Shown in pieces: positions 26,065-35,101 of a DNA stretch of 57,479 nt. Position numbers and translations under genes: made by a program. The number at the start of each line of letters is the position of its first letter. Positions within the stretch are counted from its first letter, which is position 1. The notes beneath the pieces were generated by a model. The model was not told where the DNA came from, ran no database searches, and saw nothing but the letters and a program-made list of their open reading frames with translations. Source of the stretch: Oscillospiraceae bacterium (GTDB taxonomy: Bacteria; Bacillota; Clostridia; Oscillospirales; Ruminococcaceae); the NCBI GenBank assembly GCA_022770625.1, contig JALEHK010000089.1:1-57479 (forward strand), written 5' to 3'.

Positions 26065-27315
26065 TTAATCTCTCAGCTGGGGATTGAATACCTGGTCAAG
26101 ACCGGTGTTCATCAGGTTGAGCGAGAACGAGATCAGCGCGATCGTCAGAATGACCGGGAAGTATGCCCACCACGAACCGTTCAGGTGTGCCGAATACTGC
26201 ATAGCCCAGTTCATCATCAGTCCCAGTGTAGCGGTCTTGGTTGTTGCCGGCCCGAGTCCGAGCATTGAGAGCTGTGCTTCAGCAAGGATGCCGGAGGAGA
26301 TCTGAAGGATCAGTGCCATAACAACGTAGGAAGCGATGTAGGGGAGGATGTCGGTAAAGACGATCCGGAGCATACTGTGTCCGGAAAGCTTAGAAAGGTT
26401 TACGTGGTCGCGGTTGCGCAGCGAAATGACCTGCGAACGAACCGAACGGGTCGTCCATGTCCAGGAGGTAAAGCCGATAATGATCGCAACCAGCCCGACG
26501 CCTCTGGCACCTGAACCGACCGAGTAGGAGATCAGAACGAGGATGATAAACGACGGAATGACGGTAAAGAGGTTGGTGATAAAGGTGATGATGTTATCGA
26601 CCGTTCCGCCGAGATAGCCGGAGAGAAGGCCGAGAATCAATCCGATGAAGGTCGCAATACTGCCCGCGATCAGACCGATCTGGAGCGAAACCTTTGTCGC
26701 GGCAACCAGTTCAGTCAGAACGTCACGACCGAAGTTATCGGTGCCGAGGATAAAGGTGCGGTTGGTCTGAAGATCCTTGATGTTGACGTAAGCCTGATCA
26801 TCGATGGTCGAGTTTTCACTCAGTGTGCCGTCTTCATTTTCGGTGGCAATGATGATGCCGGAAGAGGCGAGCATATTGTCGATCTTGCCGTCCAGACGGG
26901 CGAAATACTTTTTATCTGCTGCGATCAGACCTTTCTGATCGACGTCTTTGGAGTAATGATTTTTCCAGAGTTCTACAAGAGCAGCTGCATCAGAGGTATC
27001 GATCTCCGATTCATCAACGCCGCCGAACCGTACGAGCCAGTCGGACATCTTGCTGCGCTGAGTCTCATCCAACTGACGATCCAGCTTGGAAGCGCTGGAT
27101 ACATCGACGTTGAGAGTGTATTTTTTAGCAGTCATCGTTTCTGAAACGTTGACATAGGTTCCGGGCTTAAAGAAGTTTCCGTTTCCGACCATATCAAGCG
27201 GATTGACGGTAACGATCAGCGGATAGATGATAACGGTTAGGAAAATAGTGATAAAGATGATAAATCCGACCAAAAAGCGCGGGGAACGGAAAACCTGTTT
27301 TAATGTATTCAGCAT
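26065..27315 (-). CDS. Oligopeptide ABC transporter permease (OppC/DppC-like) with enlarged external loop
   Basis: 416 aa, about 100 residues longer than a usual OppC. TM1 (residues about 12-35) is followed by some 150 residues outside the membrane, rich in Asp, Lys and Ser, before the standard [15 protein letters not shown] motif that opens the permease domain. The coupling (EAA) segment around [23 protein letters not shown] and five or so further helices are normal. The insert lies where the substrate-binding protein docks. The gene starts 13 bases after the OppB stop. Confidence 0.9.
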   Translation of the reverse strand: MLNTLKQVFRSPRFLVGFIIFITIFLTVIIYPLIVTVNPLDMVGNGNFFKPGTYVNVSETMTAKKYTLNVDVSSASKLDRQLDETQRSKMSDWLVRFGGVDESEIDTSDAAALVELWKNHYSKDVDQKGLIAADKKYFARLDGKIDNMLASSGIIIATENEDGTLSENSTIDDQAYVNIKDLQTNRTFILGTDNFGRDVLTELVAATKVSLQIGLIAGSIATFIGLILGLLSGYLGGTVDNIITFITNLFTVIPSFIILVLISYSVGSGARGVGLVAIIIGFTSWTWTTRSVRSQVISLRNRDHVNLSKLSGHSMLRIVFTDILPYIASYVVMALILQISSGILAEAQLSMLGLGPATTKTATLGLMMNWAMQYSAHLNGSWWAYFPVILTIALISFSLNLMNTGLDQVFNPQLRD

Positions 27316-27327
27316 ACCATTCCCTCC

Positions 27328-28347
27328 TTAATCCTGCTGAGCCGCTTTGATGCGCGGGTCAATGATACCGTAAATGATTTCAACAAAGAGATTTGCGAGA
27401 AGAACCATGATCGTGATAATCAGTGTGCAGGCGGAGATTAGCGGATAGTCCTGACCGGTGACGGCCGAGAGAAGAGTCGAACCGAGTCCGGGATAGGAGA
27501 AGATTGTTTCCGCGACCAGCGCGCCGCCCATCATGGTGCCGATCGACATAGCCAGACCGGTGACCTGGGGGAGCATCGCATTTCTGAAAACGTAGCCGAC
27601 GATCTTATTGTCCTTGATTCCGAGGAAACGGGAGTATTTGACATAGTCAGCGTTCAGCTCGTAGATCGACATTGAACGCATACCGATGGCCTGTCCGCCG
27701 ATGGTGATGAGAACGATCGACCAGAAGGGAAGCTGATAATGCTTGAACATCGAAAGGAAGAAGCTCCAACTGGCGTTCGGGATCAGGTCATAGCCATAGC
27801 CGCCGCCGGTGGGAAGCCATTTCAGGTTGACCGCAAAGACGGTCAGAAGGATCGTAGCCATACCGAAAGCGGGTATGTTGCCGATGAAAAGGAATACGGG
27901 AAGGAGAACCTTATCGAATACGCCTTTGATGTAAGCGGCAACTGCGCCTAAAAGGTTGCCGAGGATCCAGCCGACGATGATCGCCGGAAGCTGTAAACAT
28001 ACCGTCCACCATACGGAGGAAGCGATGATGTCGGAAACAGCACGGGGATACTGGGTGAAAGAAATGCCGAAATCGCCTTTGAGAGCGTTTCCGACAAAGC
28101 GGAAGAACTGGATGTAAAGCGGCTGATCAAGACTGAACTTTGCCGAATACTCTTCCATAACTTTCTGGATTGCGGAAGCGTCGGTCATGCCGACCGAAAC
28201 CTTCGCCATAATCGTTGATGTCGGGTCGCCCGGCATCAGGCGGGGAAGAATAAAGTTTAACAGGACTGCGATCACGAAGGTGATCAGATACCAGAGAATT
28301 TTCTGACCATAGTATTTACGGAAACCTTTCATACTACTACTTTTCAT
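27328..28347 (-). CDS. Oligopeptide ABC transporter permease (OppB/DppB-like)
   Basis: 339 aa with six membrane helices. The family motifs [11 protein letters not shown] after TM1 and [17 protein letters not shown] are present, as is the cytoplasmic coupling helix [32 protein letters not shown]. It precedes OppC in the usual order. The N-terminus [15 protein letters not shown] allows ATG 28347 or the second Met; upstream GGTGTGGTGAAAG gives only a weak ribosome site, so the start is uncertain by a few codons. Confidence 0.92.
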   Translation of the reverse strand: MKSSSMKGFRKYYGQKILWYLITFVIAVLLNFILPRLMPGDPTSTIMAKVSVGMTDASAIQKVMEEYSAKFSLDQPLYIQFFRFVGNALKGDFGISFTQYPRAVSDIIASSVWWTVCLQLPAIIVGWILGNLLGAVAAYIKGVFDKVLLPVFLFIGNIPAFGMATILLTVFAVNLKWLPTGGGYGYDLIPNASWSFFLSMFKHYQLPFWSIVLITIGGQAIGMRSMSIYELNADYVKYSRFLGIKDNKIVGYVFRNAMLPQVTGLAMSIGTMMGGALVAETIFSYPGLGSTLLSAVTGQDYPLISACTLIITIMVLLANLFVEIIYGIIDPRIKAAQQD

Positions 28348-28426
28348 GTTGCTTTCACCACACCTTTACTATTGATGCTTGCATCGGGGATGCTTTTGCA
28401 GCGGGTAGAGACGTCTGCCTTTTAAG

Positions 28427-28465
28427 AAAAGAGCCGCCGCATAAAAATCCTATGCGGCGGCTCTT
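28427..28465 (-). terminator. Intra-operon hairpin between the binding protein and permease genes
   Basis: AAGAGCCGCCGCATA (28429-28443) pairs perfectly with TATGCGGCGGCTCTT (28451-28465); on the minus strand TTTT follows. Probably a partial terminator and 3' stabiliser that keeps the binding protein in excess over the membrane subunits. Confidence 0.8.
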
Positions 28466-28507
28466 AACTGGGTTTATCGGAAAGCCGTGTTCAGAAAACT
28501 TTTGAAC

Positions 28508-30397
28508 TTACGGATTAACGAGTTCGAGCTGGTAAAGGCCGGCAATACCATAGCCGTCGGTCAGAACTGTGGGAGGAATGCCATCGCCCTGAACAGGGAA
28601 GCCGGTCCATACGGTTTCGTTGCAGGCGTAGAAGTACTGCGGACGATACATCAGCGTGAAGGAAGGAACGTCGGTGAGATAGATCTCAGTCAGTTCGGTG
28701 TAGTAGTTCTTCAGAGTCGCTTCATCCGTCTCATGAGGCAGGAGAGAAAGGATCTCGTCTGCACGTTCGTTGACGTAATGACCAAAGTTGCCGCTCCAGT
28801 TGGACTCGAGCTGGATGTAAGAGGAGCTGAACAGACCCATTGCACGCGAGTAGATACCGTTGACGGAAGCACCTGCCGGGCTCCACATACCGATATCGAA
28901 GTTGCAGGTTGTCAGATCTGCATAGTAGGTGTTGGCGTCGGGGAAGTAGGTGGAAATATCGATGCCGATCTCTTTACCGGCAGCAGCAACAATCTCAAGA
29001 GCTGCGTTCCAGTCGGTCCATCCGGACGGGCATTCAGCCTGGAAGGAGAGGTTCTTGCCATTGTATTCACGGATGCCGTCTCCATCGCTGTCAACGATAC
29101 CGGCTTCATCAAGCAGAGTATTGGCGCCGGCGATATCCTTGCCAACCCACTGGAGATCTTTGACTGCGTCGTGATCGTACATCTTCTGCTCGCCGTCGGT
29201 CGGGTTCATGATCGAGCGAGGAACATCTTTGAAGGAAGGAGACTGGTTAGACATAGCCGAAGAAATGATCTGATCGTAATCAACGGCCATAGCGATCGCT
29301 TTACGGACAGCGACCTGATCCAAACCTTCTCTTTCAACGTTGAACCATGCGGTCGGAAGCTGTACGCAGATACCGTAGGGCTGTTCGTCGAGATAGGTGG
29401 TGATCGGAAGATCCTGTTCTTCCCACATCTTCTGTACGTCGGTGATGAACTGCTGGTTGCAGTCGATCTCGCCGTTTGCAAATGCGACCTGTGCGGCGTT
29501 GTTGTCAGAGTAGATGGTGTGTGCCAGATACTTCGGAACGGGGAGCTTGCCCCACATCGAATCGGCCTGACCCCAATAATTATCGTCGCGCTGGTAAACG
29601 ACCTTCTGATCGTCATAATAATAAGGATAGTACGGACCGGAAACTACGAGGTCTTCCATCGTATCGAGCTTAACGGCTTCCGCATCGTAGTTGCAACGCT
29701 CTTCTACCTTTTCAAGGTAGGCTTTCTGCATAACATAAGTCTGTGCGATATAGTCAACAACTTTCAGCGGGTTGATCGAAACGCCGCTATCGTCGAGCTT
29801 GGCGTTGATCGTTACGGTATGTTCATCGGTCGCTTCGATCGAATCGATGTACTGGGACATATCAAGACCGCGGGAAGAAGCGTATTTAACGTTGACTTCC
29901 CAAGTATAAGCAACGTCTTCTGCGGTAACGGGCGTACCGTCGTTCCAATGTGCATCGGGATTCAGGTGAACAGTCAGAGCGGTCTGCTCATCGTTCCACG
30001 CGTAATCGGTACCGAGCAGAGGATAAAGCTTGCCGTCGAGCATATTGTAAATAAACAGCGATTCATAAACAAATACACGGGAGGAGTCGCCCTGAGACTG
30101 GCACCAGTTGTTGGAACCGGCGGACATCGGGTTAAAGTCGTTGAGCGTGCCCCACTGCTGACCGCCGAAGTAAACGGTCTCATTTCTGGGAGTAGAACCT
30201 GCGGTCGTCGCTTCCGCTTCGGAAGTCGAACTTTCTTCGGAAGAAGCTTCCTCAGAAGAGGTCTCTGCCGATTCGGAAGAAGCGCTGCTCTCGGCTGGAG
30301 TGCTGGTTGTAGCGGAACCGCCGCCACAGGATGCAAGACTAGCTGCCATGGATGCTGCGAGAATAAGCGCGAGCAGAGATTTCTTGGACTTAGTCAT
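28508..30397 (-). CDS. Oligopeptide-binding lipoprotein (SBP family 5)
   Basis: 629 aa from ATG 30397 behind TGGAGG. The signal peptide ends at lipobox LASC, and a low-complexity Ser/Glu/Ala linker of about 45 residues joins the lipid anchor to the binding domain. Family 5 segments are clear: LTVHLNPDAHWNDGTPVTAEDVAYTW type entry region, QVAFANGEIDC and VAVRKAIAMAVDYDQI. It captures peptides outside the cell for the downstream OppBCDF-like genes. It is first in the operon, with a consensus promoter about 150 bases upstream. Confidence 0.93.
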   Translation of the reverse strand: MTKSKKSLLALILAASMAASLASCGGGSATTSTPAESSASSESAETSSEEASSEESSTSEAEATTAGSTPRNETVYFGGQQWGTLNDFNPMSAGSNNWCQSQGDSSRVFVYESLFIYNMLDGKLYPLLGTDYAWNDEQTALTVHLNPDAHWNDGTPVTAEDVAYTWEVNVKYASSRGLDMSQYIDSIEATDEHTVTINAKLDDSGVSINPLKVVDYIAQTYVMQKAYLEKVEERCNYDAEAVKLDTMEDLVVSGPYYPYYYDDQKVVYQRDDNYWGQADSMWGKLPVPKYLAHTIYSDNNAAQVAFANGEIDCNQQFITDVQKMWEEQDLPITTYLDEQPYGICVQLPTAWFNVEREGLDQVAVRKAIAMAVDYDQIISSAMSNQSPSFKDVPRSIMNPTDGEQKMYDHDAVKDLQWVGKDIAGANTLLDEAGIVDSDGDGIREYNGKNLSFQAECPSGWTDWNAALEIVAAAGKEIGIDISTYFPDANTYYADLTTCNFDIGMWSPAGASVNGIYSRAMGLFSSSYIQLESNWSGNFGHYVNERADEILSLLPHETDEATLKNYYTELTEIYLTDVPSFTLMYRPQYFYACNETVWTGFPVQGDGIPPTVLTDGYGIAGLYQLELVNP

Positions 30398-30547
30398 GTT
30401 GATGCCTCCATTTTTTCGTTCAAAATCCGTATCGGACTGTCTCATAGATATGCGGCCGGATCAAAAAACAGTAGGATAAATTGCAAAAAGTTTATTAGCG
30501 AGCTGCATATTTTTTTCTGACAATCACGATTTATTTGGTACAATTGC

Positions 30548-30576
30548 ATTATAAAGCGGTTAAAGCACGTAGTCAA
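30548..30576 (-). promoter_or_regulatory. Consensus promoter of the oligopeptide ABC operon
   Basis: On the minus strand TTGACT (30576-30571), a 17-nt spacer and TATAAT (30553-30548). Confidence 0.82.
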
Positions 30577-30758
30577 GCGATTTTTACAAAATTCACCGCA
30601 TTGTATCCGCACTGTAATCGGTTTGTTACGAATTTATGACAAAAAGACATAAATTTATCACAATAATATATGAATACGCATAAAATCATAAGAAAATATT
30701 GTGTAAAAACTTGTTTTAGAGTGAAAAATATGTGAATGTACACAGCTTGAAAAATCAG

Positions 30759-30787
30759 TTGCAAAAAACAGTTTCCTGTGATAGACT
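30759..30787 (+). promoter_or_regulatory. Promoter of the SGNH esterase gene
   Basis: TTGCAA (30759-30764), a 17-nt spacer and TAGACT (30782-30787). Confidence 0.65.
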
Positions 30788-30852
30788 GAAAGAAAAAGCG
30801 GAGATGCCGGTATGCTTTTTAACCGGATCGTTCCGATGAAAGGATGTTCAGT

Positions 30853-31938
30853 ATGCAGTATGCTTTGCTCCCTTCTGAAAAGTTTATTCCCGTTTCCGAC
30901 GACCGGCTGATCGTTTCCGGACGGATCATAGCTGCGCCTGGTGTGCGGCGGATGATCTTTCCGTATTCCAGTGTCACTTTTCGTTTTTTCTCTCCGTTTG
31001 TAAAGGTTATTGTCCGCAATTTTCTCTCGTCCGGGGAAACGCGGGAGTCCTCGCTGGGAGCTGTCCTTGACCGGGATGAAAAGGGACAGCGTAAGTTCAT
31101 CCTTTCCCCTGACGGCAGAGAAGAGGTCATTTCTCTTGCGGAAGGGTTGGACGGGGGAGAACACCTGATCACCCTTTTCAAACGCACCGATTGTGTGAAT
31201 GAGACGGAGATACTAGGGTTTGTAATCGCTGAATCCGGGGCAGTCCTGCCGGGAGTAAAGGCGCCCCGCCGCAAGATTCTTTTCTACGGCGATTCGGTTA
31301 CGGCGGGAGAGGTTTCGGAGGCTGTCCATTATATGGCGCAGCCCGATCCGCCCCATCACGGGGAGTACAACAACAGCTGGTATTCGTATGCGGCGATCCT
31401 TTCCCGGGCGATGAATGCCGAGGCACATATCTGTGCACAGGGCGGAATTGCCCTTCTGCCGGGGATGGGCTACTATCAGCCTTCGCTTTCCGAGGTCTGG
31501 GACAAAAACCGATTCGACCCGCGTCAGGGAGAACTTTCCGACTACGATTTTACCGCTTATACCCCTCATCTGATCGTTGCGGCGATCGGGCAGAATGACG
31601 ATTATCCGGAAAACTATATGAAGCTGGACCCGCGCGGCGTACAGGCACGAATCTGGAAAGAAGCCTACGCCGATTGGATCCGCTCGATCCGCAGCCGATA
31701 TCCGAACGCGTGGATCGTTCTGGCAACCACGATCCTGAACCATTCGCCACAGTGGGACCGCGCGATCGGAAGCGTTACGGCCACCCTTCAGTCGGAAGGA
31801 GACAAACGGGTGTTTCATATGCTTTACGGGAAAAACGGACGCGGTACGCCCGGTCATGTACGCATTCACGAAGCCGAGGAAATGGCGATTGAACTGCGTA
31901 CGTTCATCAATTCGATGGGCGATGTCTGGAACAGTTGA
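30853..31938 (+). CDS. SGNH/GDSL hydrolase, carbohydrate-esterase (CE2-like) architecture
   Basis: 361 aa from ATG 30853, nine bases after GAAAGG; the ATG at 30844 abuts that site. Residues about 1-130 look like a beta-sandwich, then the SGNH domain begins with GDSVTAG (Ser148). Block III is IGQND (Asn248), and GHVRIHEAEEMA supplies candidate His335 and His339. This arrangement is that of CE2-type deacetylases, which remove acetyl groups from polysaccharides. No signal peptide is seen, so it would act on imported oligosaccharides. It is divergent from the peptide importer. Confidence 0.78.
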   Translation: MQYALLPSEKFIPVSDDRLIVSGRIIAAPGVRRMIFPYSSVTFRFFSPFVKVIVRNFLSSGETRESSLGAVLDRDEKGQRKFILSPDGREEVISLAEGLDGGEHLITLFKRTDCVNETEILGFVIAESGAVLPGVKAPRRKILFYGDSVTAGEVSEAVHYMAQPDPPHHGEYNNSWYSYAAILSRAMNAEAHICAQGGIALLPGMGYYQPSLSEVWDKNRFDPRQGELSDYDFTAYTPHLIVAAIGQNDDYPENYMKLDPRGVQARIWKEAYADWIRSIRSRYPNAWIVLATTILNHSPQWDRAIGSVTATLQSEGDKRVFHMLYGKNGRGTPGHVRIHEAEEMAIELRTFINSMGDVWNS

Positions 31939-31946
31939 AAGTCAAT

Positions 31947-31995
31947 AAAAAAACGCCTTTCTTTCCCGGATCTGCCGGAAGAGAAAGGCGTTTTT
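31947..31995. terminator. Bidirectional terminator between esterase and mutarotase genes
   Basis: AAAAACGCCTTTCT (31949-31962) pairs with AGAAAGGCGTTTTT (31982-31995), flanked by A and T runs on both sides. Confidence 0.9.
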
Positions 31996-32012
31996 ATCAT
32001 AGCGGTCTGGTC

Positions 32013-32903
32013 TTATTCTGCGTGCTCGGCGTCAAGGATGAGTGTAAAGCTCTTTTCCTTGTCGGGAAGAAGGGCGCGTGCGCCGAGTTTATCGGTGAAC
32101 TTTTTCCCGTCGCCTTTGATGGCGGCGCATCCGTTCCACGGCTCGATGCAGAGAAACGGCGCGCCTGCTTTCGGCGTCCAGATCCCGAGCTGGGTGAAAT
32201 CGTCGAACCGCACTTCAAAATATTTTCCGCTCACGGGTTCGGTCAGCTTGATCTTATGCGAATGGATCTCATCAAAGATGACCGTATCGATCGCGGTGAA
32301 CACATCGTAACGGGGAAGAAGGGTGCGCGCATCCTTCATGAAAGAGGAGCGGGCGCTGCGGTCGATGATCTTTTCTGCAGTCAGGGTCGGCTGGGTCGGG
32401 ATCTCGTCTTTCTCAAATTCGACCCGGTAGCCCTCAAACTCTGTTCCGGGCGCGCTTTCAAACGGGCAGCGGATCGCGGGATGGGTGCCGAAGCAATAGA
32501 CCATCTCGCTCGTGCCGGTGTTTTTGACGGTAAAGGTCATTTCAACGCTCTTGTTGACGAGCGCATATCGGACGCTCAGAAGAAACGGATAGGGGTACTT
32601 TTCGTGCGTATCTTCATCGTTCGTAAGGGTCAGTGTTACACTGTCGCCGGTATTTTCCGTTACCGTCCAGTCCTTGTCCCGCGCAAAACCGTGCTGCCCC
32701 ATATGAAAGGTCTTTCCCTCGATCTCGACCTCTCCGTCCTCCAGTCCGCCGACGATCGGGAAAAGAAGCGGAGCGCTCCGCTTCCAGTATTCGCTTCCGT
32801 CCCAGATATATTCGTTCCCGGCTTTGCTCCGCAGAGATTTCAGCTCGCCGCCGTGGGTATTGACCTTGGCGGTCATCAACCCATTTCCAATCATAATTTC
32901 CAT
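32013..32903 (-). CDS. Aldose 1-epimerase family protein (LacX-like)
   Basis: 296 aa from ATG 32903 behind AAAGGAGG. The protein follows the galactose mutarotase fold: THGGELKSLRSK and YIWDG near the start, MGQHGFARDKDW with a catalytic-type His, FGTHPAIRCPF with a second His, and an acidic residue late (FLCIEPWNGCA). LacX-type members interconvert anomers of sugars or sugar phosphates; the substrate is not known. Single-gene unit with its own promoter and a shared terminator. Confidence 0.86.
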   Translation of the reverse strand: MEIMIGNGLMTAKVNTHGGELKSLRSKAGNEYIWDGSEYWKRSAPLLFPIVGGLEDGEVEIEGKTFHMGQHGFARDKDWTVTENTGDSVTLTLTNDEDTHEKYPYPFLLSVRYALVNKSVEMTFTVKNTGTSEMVYCFGTHPAIRCPFESAPGTEFEGYRVEFEKDEIPTQPTLTAEKIIDRSARSSFMKDARTLLPRYDVFTAIDTVIFDEIHSHKIKLTEPVSGKYFEVRFDDFTQLGIWTPKAGAPFLCIEPWNGCAAIKGDGKKFTDKLGARALLPDKEKSFTLILDAEHAE

Positions 32904-32925
32904 AACCGAACCTCCTTTTGGTGCT

Positions 32926-32954
32926 ATTATAGTATATTTTTTATAGAAAATCAA
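32926..32954 (-). promoter_or_regulatory. Promoter of the LacX-like gene
   Basis: On the minus strand TTGATT (32954-32949), a 17-nt spacer and TATAAT (32931-32926). Confidence 0.78.
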
Positions 32955-33025
32955 GTGCGAAGGACACCTGGATCGACATGGATGGAAATTGCGGCATTTT
33001 CAGGGGAAACGAGTAGGGAATTGTC

Positions 33026-33054
33026 TTGAAAGCATGGGAGATATGTGCTATACT
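33026..33054 (+). promoter_or_regulatory. Promoter of fhs
   Basis: TTGAAA (33026-33031), a 17-nt spacer and TATACT (33049-33054). The leader of about 100 nt contains a hairpin from AAAGGGCC to GGCTCTTT with an inner CGGGT/GCCCG stem; I could not match it to a known tetrahydrofolate riboswitch. Confidence 0.68.
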
Positions 33055-33157
33055 ATATGAATAAAAGCAAAGGGCCTTCGGGTGTTTCTGCCCGGCTCTT
33101 TCAATTCGCCCGCGTGGCGTCCCGGACGTCTTTGCGGCATCAGAAAGGATGTTATTC

Positions 33158-34828
33158 ATGCTCACAGATATCGAAATCGCACAGCAGGCGCATATGCTTC
33201 CGATCGCGGAAGTTGCGGCAGGCATCGGAATTGATGCTGACGATCTTGAATTTTACGGAAAATATAAGGCGAAGCTCTCGGACGAGCTAGCTAAAAAAGT
33301 CTCCGGAAATCCCGACGGGAAACTGATCCTTGTGACCGCCATCAATCCGACCCCCGCGGGCGAAGGCAAAACGACTACTTCGGTCGGCCTTGGTCAGGCA
33401 ATGGCGCGTCTGGGCAAAAAGACGGTGCTGGCGCTGCGTGAGCCTTCTCTGGGGCCGGTCTTTGGTATCAAGGGCGGCGCAGCCGGCGGCGGCTATTCTC
33501 AGGTCGTTCCGATGGAGGACATCAACCTTCATTTCACCGGCGATATGCACGCGATCACGGCTGCCAACAACCTTCTCTGCGCAATGATCGACAACCATCT
33601 TCAGCAGGGCAACACACTCCAGATCGATCCCCGCCGCATCCTCTTTAAGCGCTGCATGGATATGAACGACCGCGCACTGCGTCATACGGTCGTCGGCCTC
33701 GGCGGAAAGGCCAACGGCGTGACCCGTGAGGACGGTTTTATCATCACCGTCGCTTCGGAGATTATGGCGATCCTCTGTCTTGCGGAAGATCTTCAGGATC
33801 TGAAAAAGCGGATGGGCGATATTCTGGTCGCTTGGACTTATGACAATCGACCGGTTTACTGCCGCGACCTGAAAGCGGACGGCGCTATGGCGGCGCTGAT
33901 GAAGGACGCGATCAAGCCCAACCTCGTTCAGACGCTGGAAAATACCCCTGTCCTGATCCACGGCGGGCCTTTTGCCAATATCGCACACGGCTGCAACTCG
34001 GTTCGTGCCACCAAGCTCGCACTGAAGCTTGGCGATTACTGCATTACTGAAGCGGGATTCGGCTCTGACCTCGGCGCGGAAAAATTCTTTGATATCAAGT
34101 GCCGCTATGCCGGTCTGAAACCCGACTGTGTGGTCGTAGTCGCAACGGTTCGCGCCCTCAAATATAACGGCGGTGTCGCAAAGCCTGATCTCGCGGCGGA
34201 AAATGTGGAAGCACTGAAGAAGGGAATTGTCAACCTCAAAGCGCACGTGGAGAATATGCATAAGTTCGGCGTTCCCTGCGTCGTGGCGATCAACCGTTTT
34301 GGTACCGATACCGACGCCGAGATCCAGGTCATCGACGACTGCTGCAAGGAACTGGGCGTTCCGTATGCGCTGTCGGAGGTATTTGCAAAAGGCGGCGAGG
34401 GTGGACTCGACCTTGCGAAGGCGATCATCGATGTGACGGATCATCAGGAAAGTCATTTTGCACCCCTGTATGACGTTGCTCAGCCGATCGAAGCGAAGAT
34501 CGAAACCATTGCAAAGAATATTTACGGTGCGGACGGGGTTGAGTATACTGCTGCCGCGAAGAAAGCGATCAAAGAGATCACCGATCTCGGTTTTGCCCAT
34601 CTTCCCGTATGCATGGCCAAGACCCAGTATTCGCTTTCGGATGATCCGAAAAAGCTCGGCCGTCCGGAGCATTTCACCATCACCGTCAGTGAAGTTCGTC
34701 TTTCGGCCGGCGCCGGTTTTGTGGTTGTTCAGACCGGCTCGATCATGACAATGCCGGGTCTGCCCAAGCGCCCGAGCGCGGAACTGATCGATATCGATGC
34801 CGATGGAAATATTACCGGTCTGTTCTGA
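33158..34828 (+). CDS. fhs: Formate-tetrahydrofolate ligase
   Basis: 556 aa from ATG 33158 behind AGAAAGGA. It makes 10-formyl-THF from formate, THF and ATP, feeding purine synthesis and, in acetogens, the methyl branch of Wood-Ljungdahl. The ATP loop [18 protein letters not shown] and the signature regions [22 protein letters not shown] and [13 protein letters not shown] are intact, as is the C-terminal [18 protein letters not shown]. The gene is monocistronic with promoter, leader and terminator; other folate genes are not nearby, so acetogenesis cannot be inferred. Confidence 0.96.
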   Translation: MLTDIEIAQQAHMLPIAEVAAGIGIDADDLEFYGKYKAKLSDELAKKVSGNPDGKLILVTAINPTPAGEGKTTTSVGLGQAMARLGKKTVLALREPSLGPVFGIKGGAAGGGYSQVVPMEDINLHFTGDMHAITAANNLLCAMIDNHLQQGNTLQIDPRRILFKRCMDMNDRALRHTVVGLGGKANGVTREDGFIITVASEIMAILCLAEDLQDLKKRMGDILVAWTYDNRPVYCRDLKADGAMAALMKDAIKPNLVQTLENTPVLIHGGPFANIAHGCNSVRATKLALKLGDYCITEAGFGSDLGAEKFFDIKCRYAGLKPDCVVVVATVRALKYNGGVAKPDLAAENVEALKKGIVNLKAHVENMHKFGVPCVVAINRFGTDTDAEIQVIDDCCKELGVPYALSEVFAKGGEGGLDLAKAIIDVTDHQESHFAPLYDVAQPIEAKIETIAKNIYGADGVEYTAAAKKAIKEITDLGFAHLPVCMAKTQYSLSDDPKKLGRPEHFTITVSEVRLSAGAGFVVVQTGSIMTMPGLPKRPSAELIDIDADGNITGLF

Positions 34829-34847
34829 TTTTGTAAGAGGATAAGAA

Positions 34848-34891
34848 AAGCGCTCTGCCGCTCGGTTTTGACCGTAGGCAGGGTGCTTTTT
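34848..34891 (+). terminator. Terminator after fhs
   Basis: AAGCGCTCTGCC (34848-34859) pairs with GGCAGGGTGCTT (34877-34888, G-U pairs), followed by T run. Confidence 0.82.
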
Positions 34892-35027
34892 GGCAATCAT
34901 TGGGATTGATTCGACAAAGAATGGTGAGAAAGAAATACAAGATGCGTTTGAGCACCGTTTTTTCACTCAAAAATCCATAAAGGAAAGTCCTCTTTTCGTG
35001 ATTTTGCCCCAAATTTAATAAAAATAC

Positions 35028-35056
35028 TTGTATCAAAGGGAAAAATCAACTATAAT
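35028..35056 (+). promoter_or_regulatory. Promoter of the rodA/ftsW-like operon
   Basis: TTGTAT (35028-35033), a 17-nt spacer and TATAAT (35051-35056). Confidence 0.75.
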
Positions 35057-35101
35057 AATGAAATGTAGCCGTTTTTAATTTCAGCCGGGGGAGGGAACCG
35101 T

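Larger units (their letters stand above)
30398..30852. other. Divergent control region of the peptide ABC operon and the SGNH esterase
   Basis: A 455-base AT-rich gap with a minus-strand promoter (30548-30576), a plus-strand promoter (30759-30787) and AT-rich sequence between. No open frame with a ribosome site is seen; the 150-nt leader of the binding-protein transcript shows no structure I recognise. Confidence 0.6.

Noticed and set aside
28487..30520. 677-codon open frame antisense to the oligopeptide-binding lipoprotein
   Set aside because: The sense frame has signal peptide, lipobox and family motifs; the antisense protein has none and begins in the intergenic hairpin region.
33287..34966. 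559-codon open frame antisense to fhs
   Set aside because: Shadow of a highly expressed gene with biased codons; no domain pattern.
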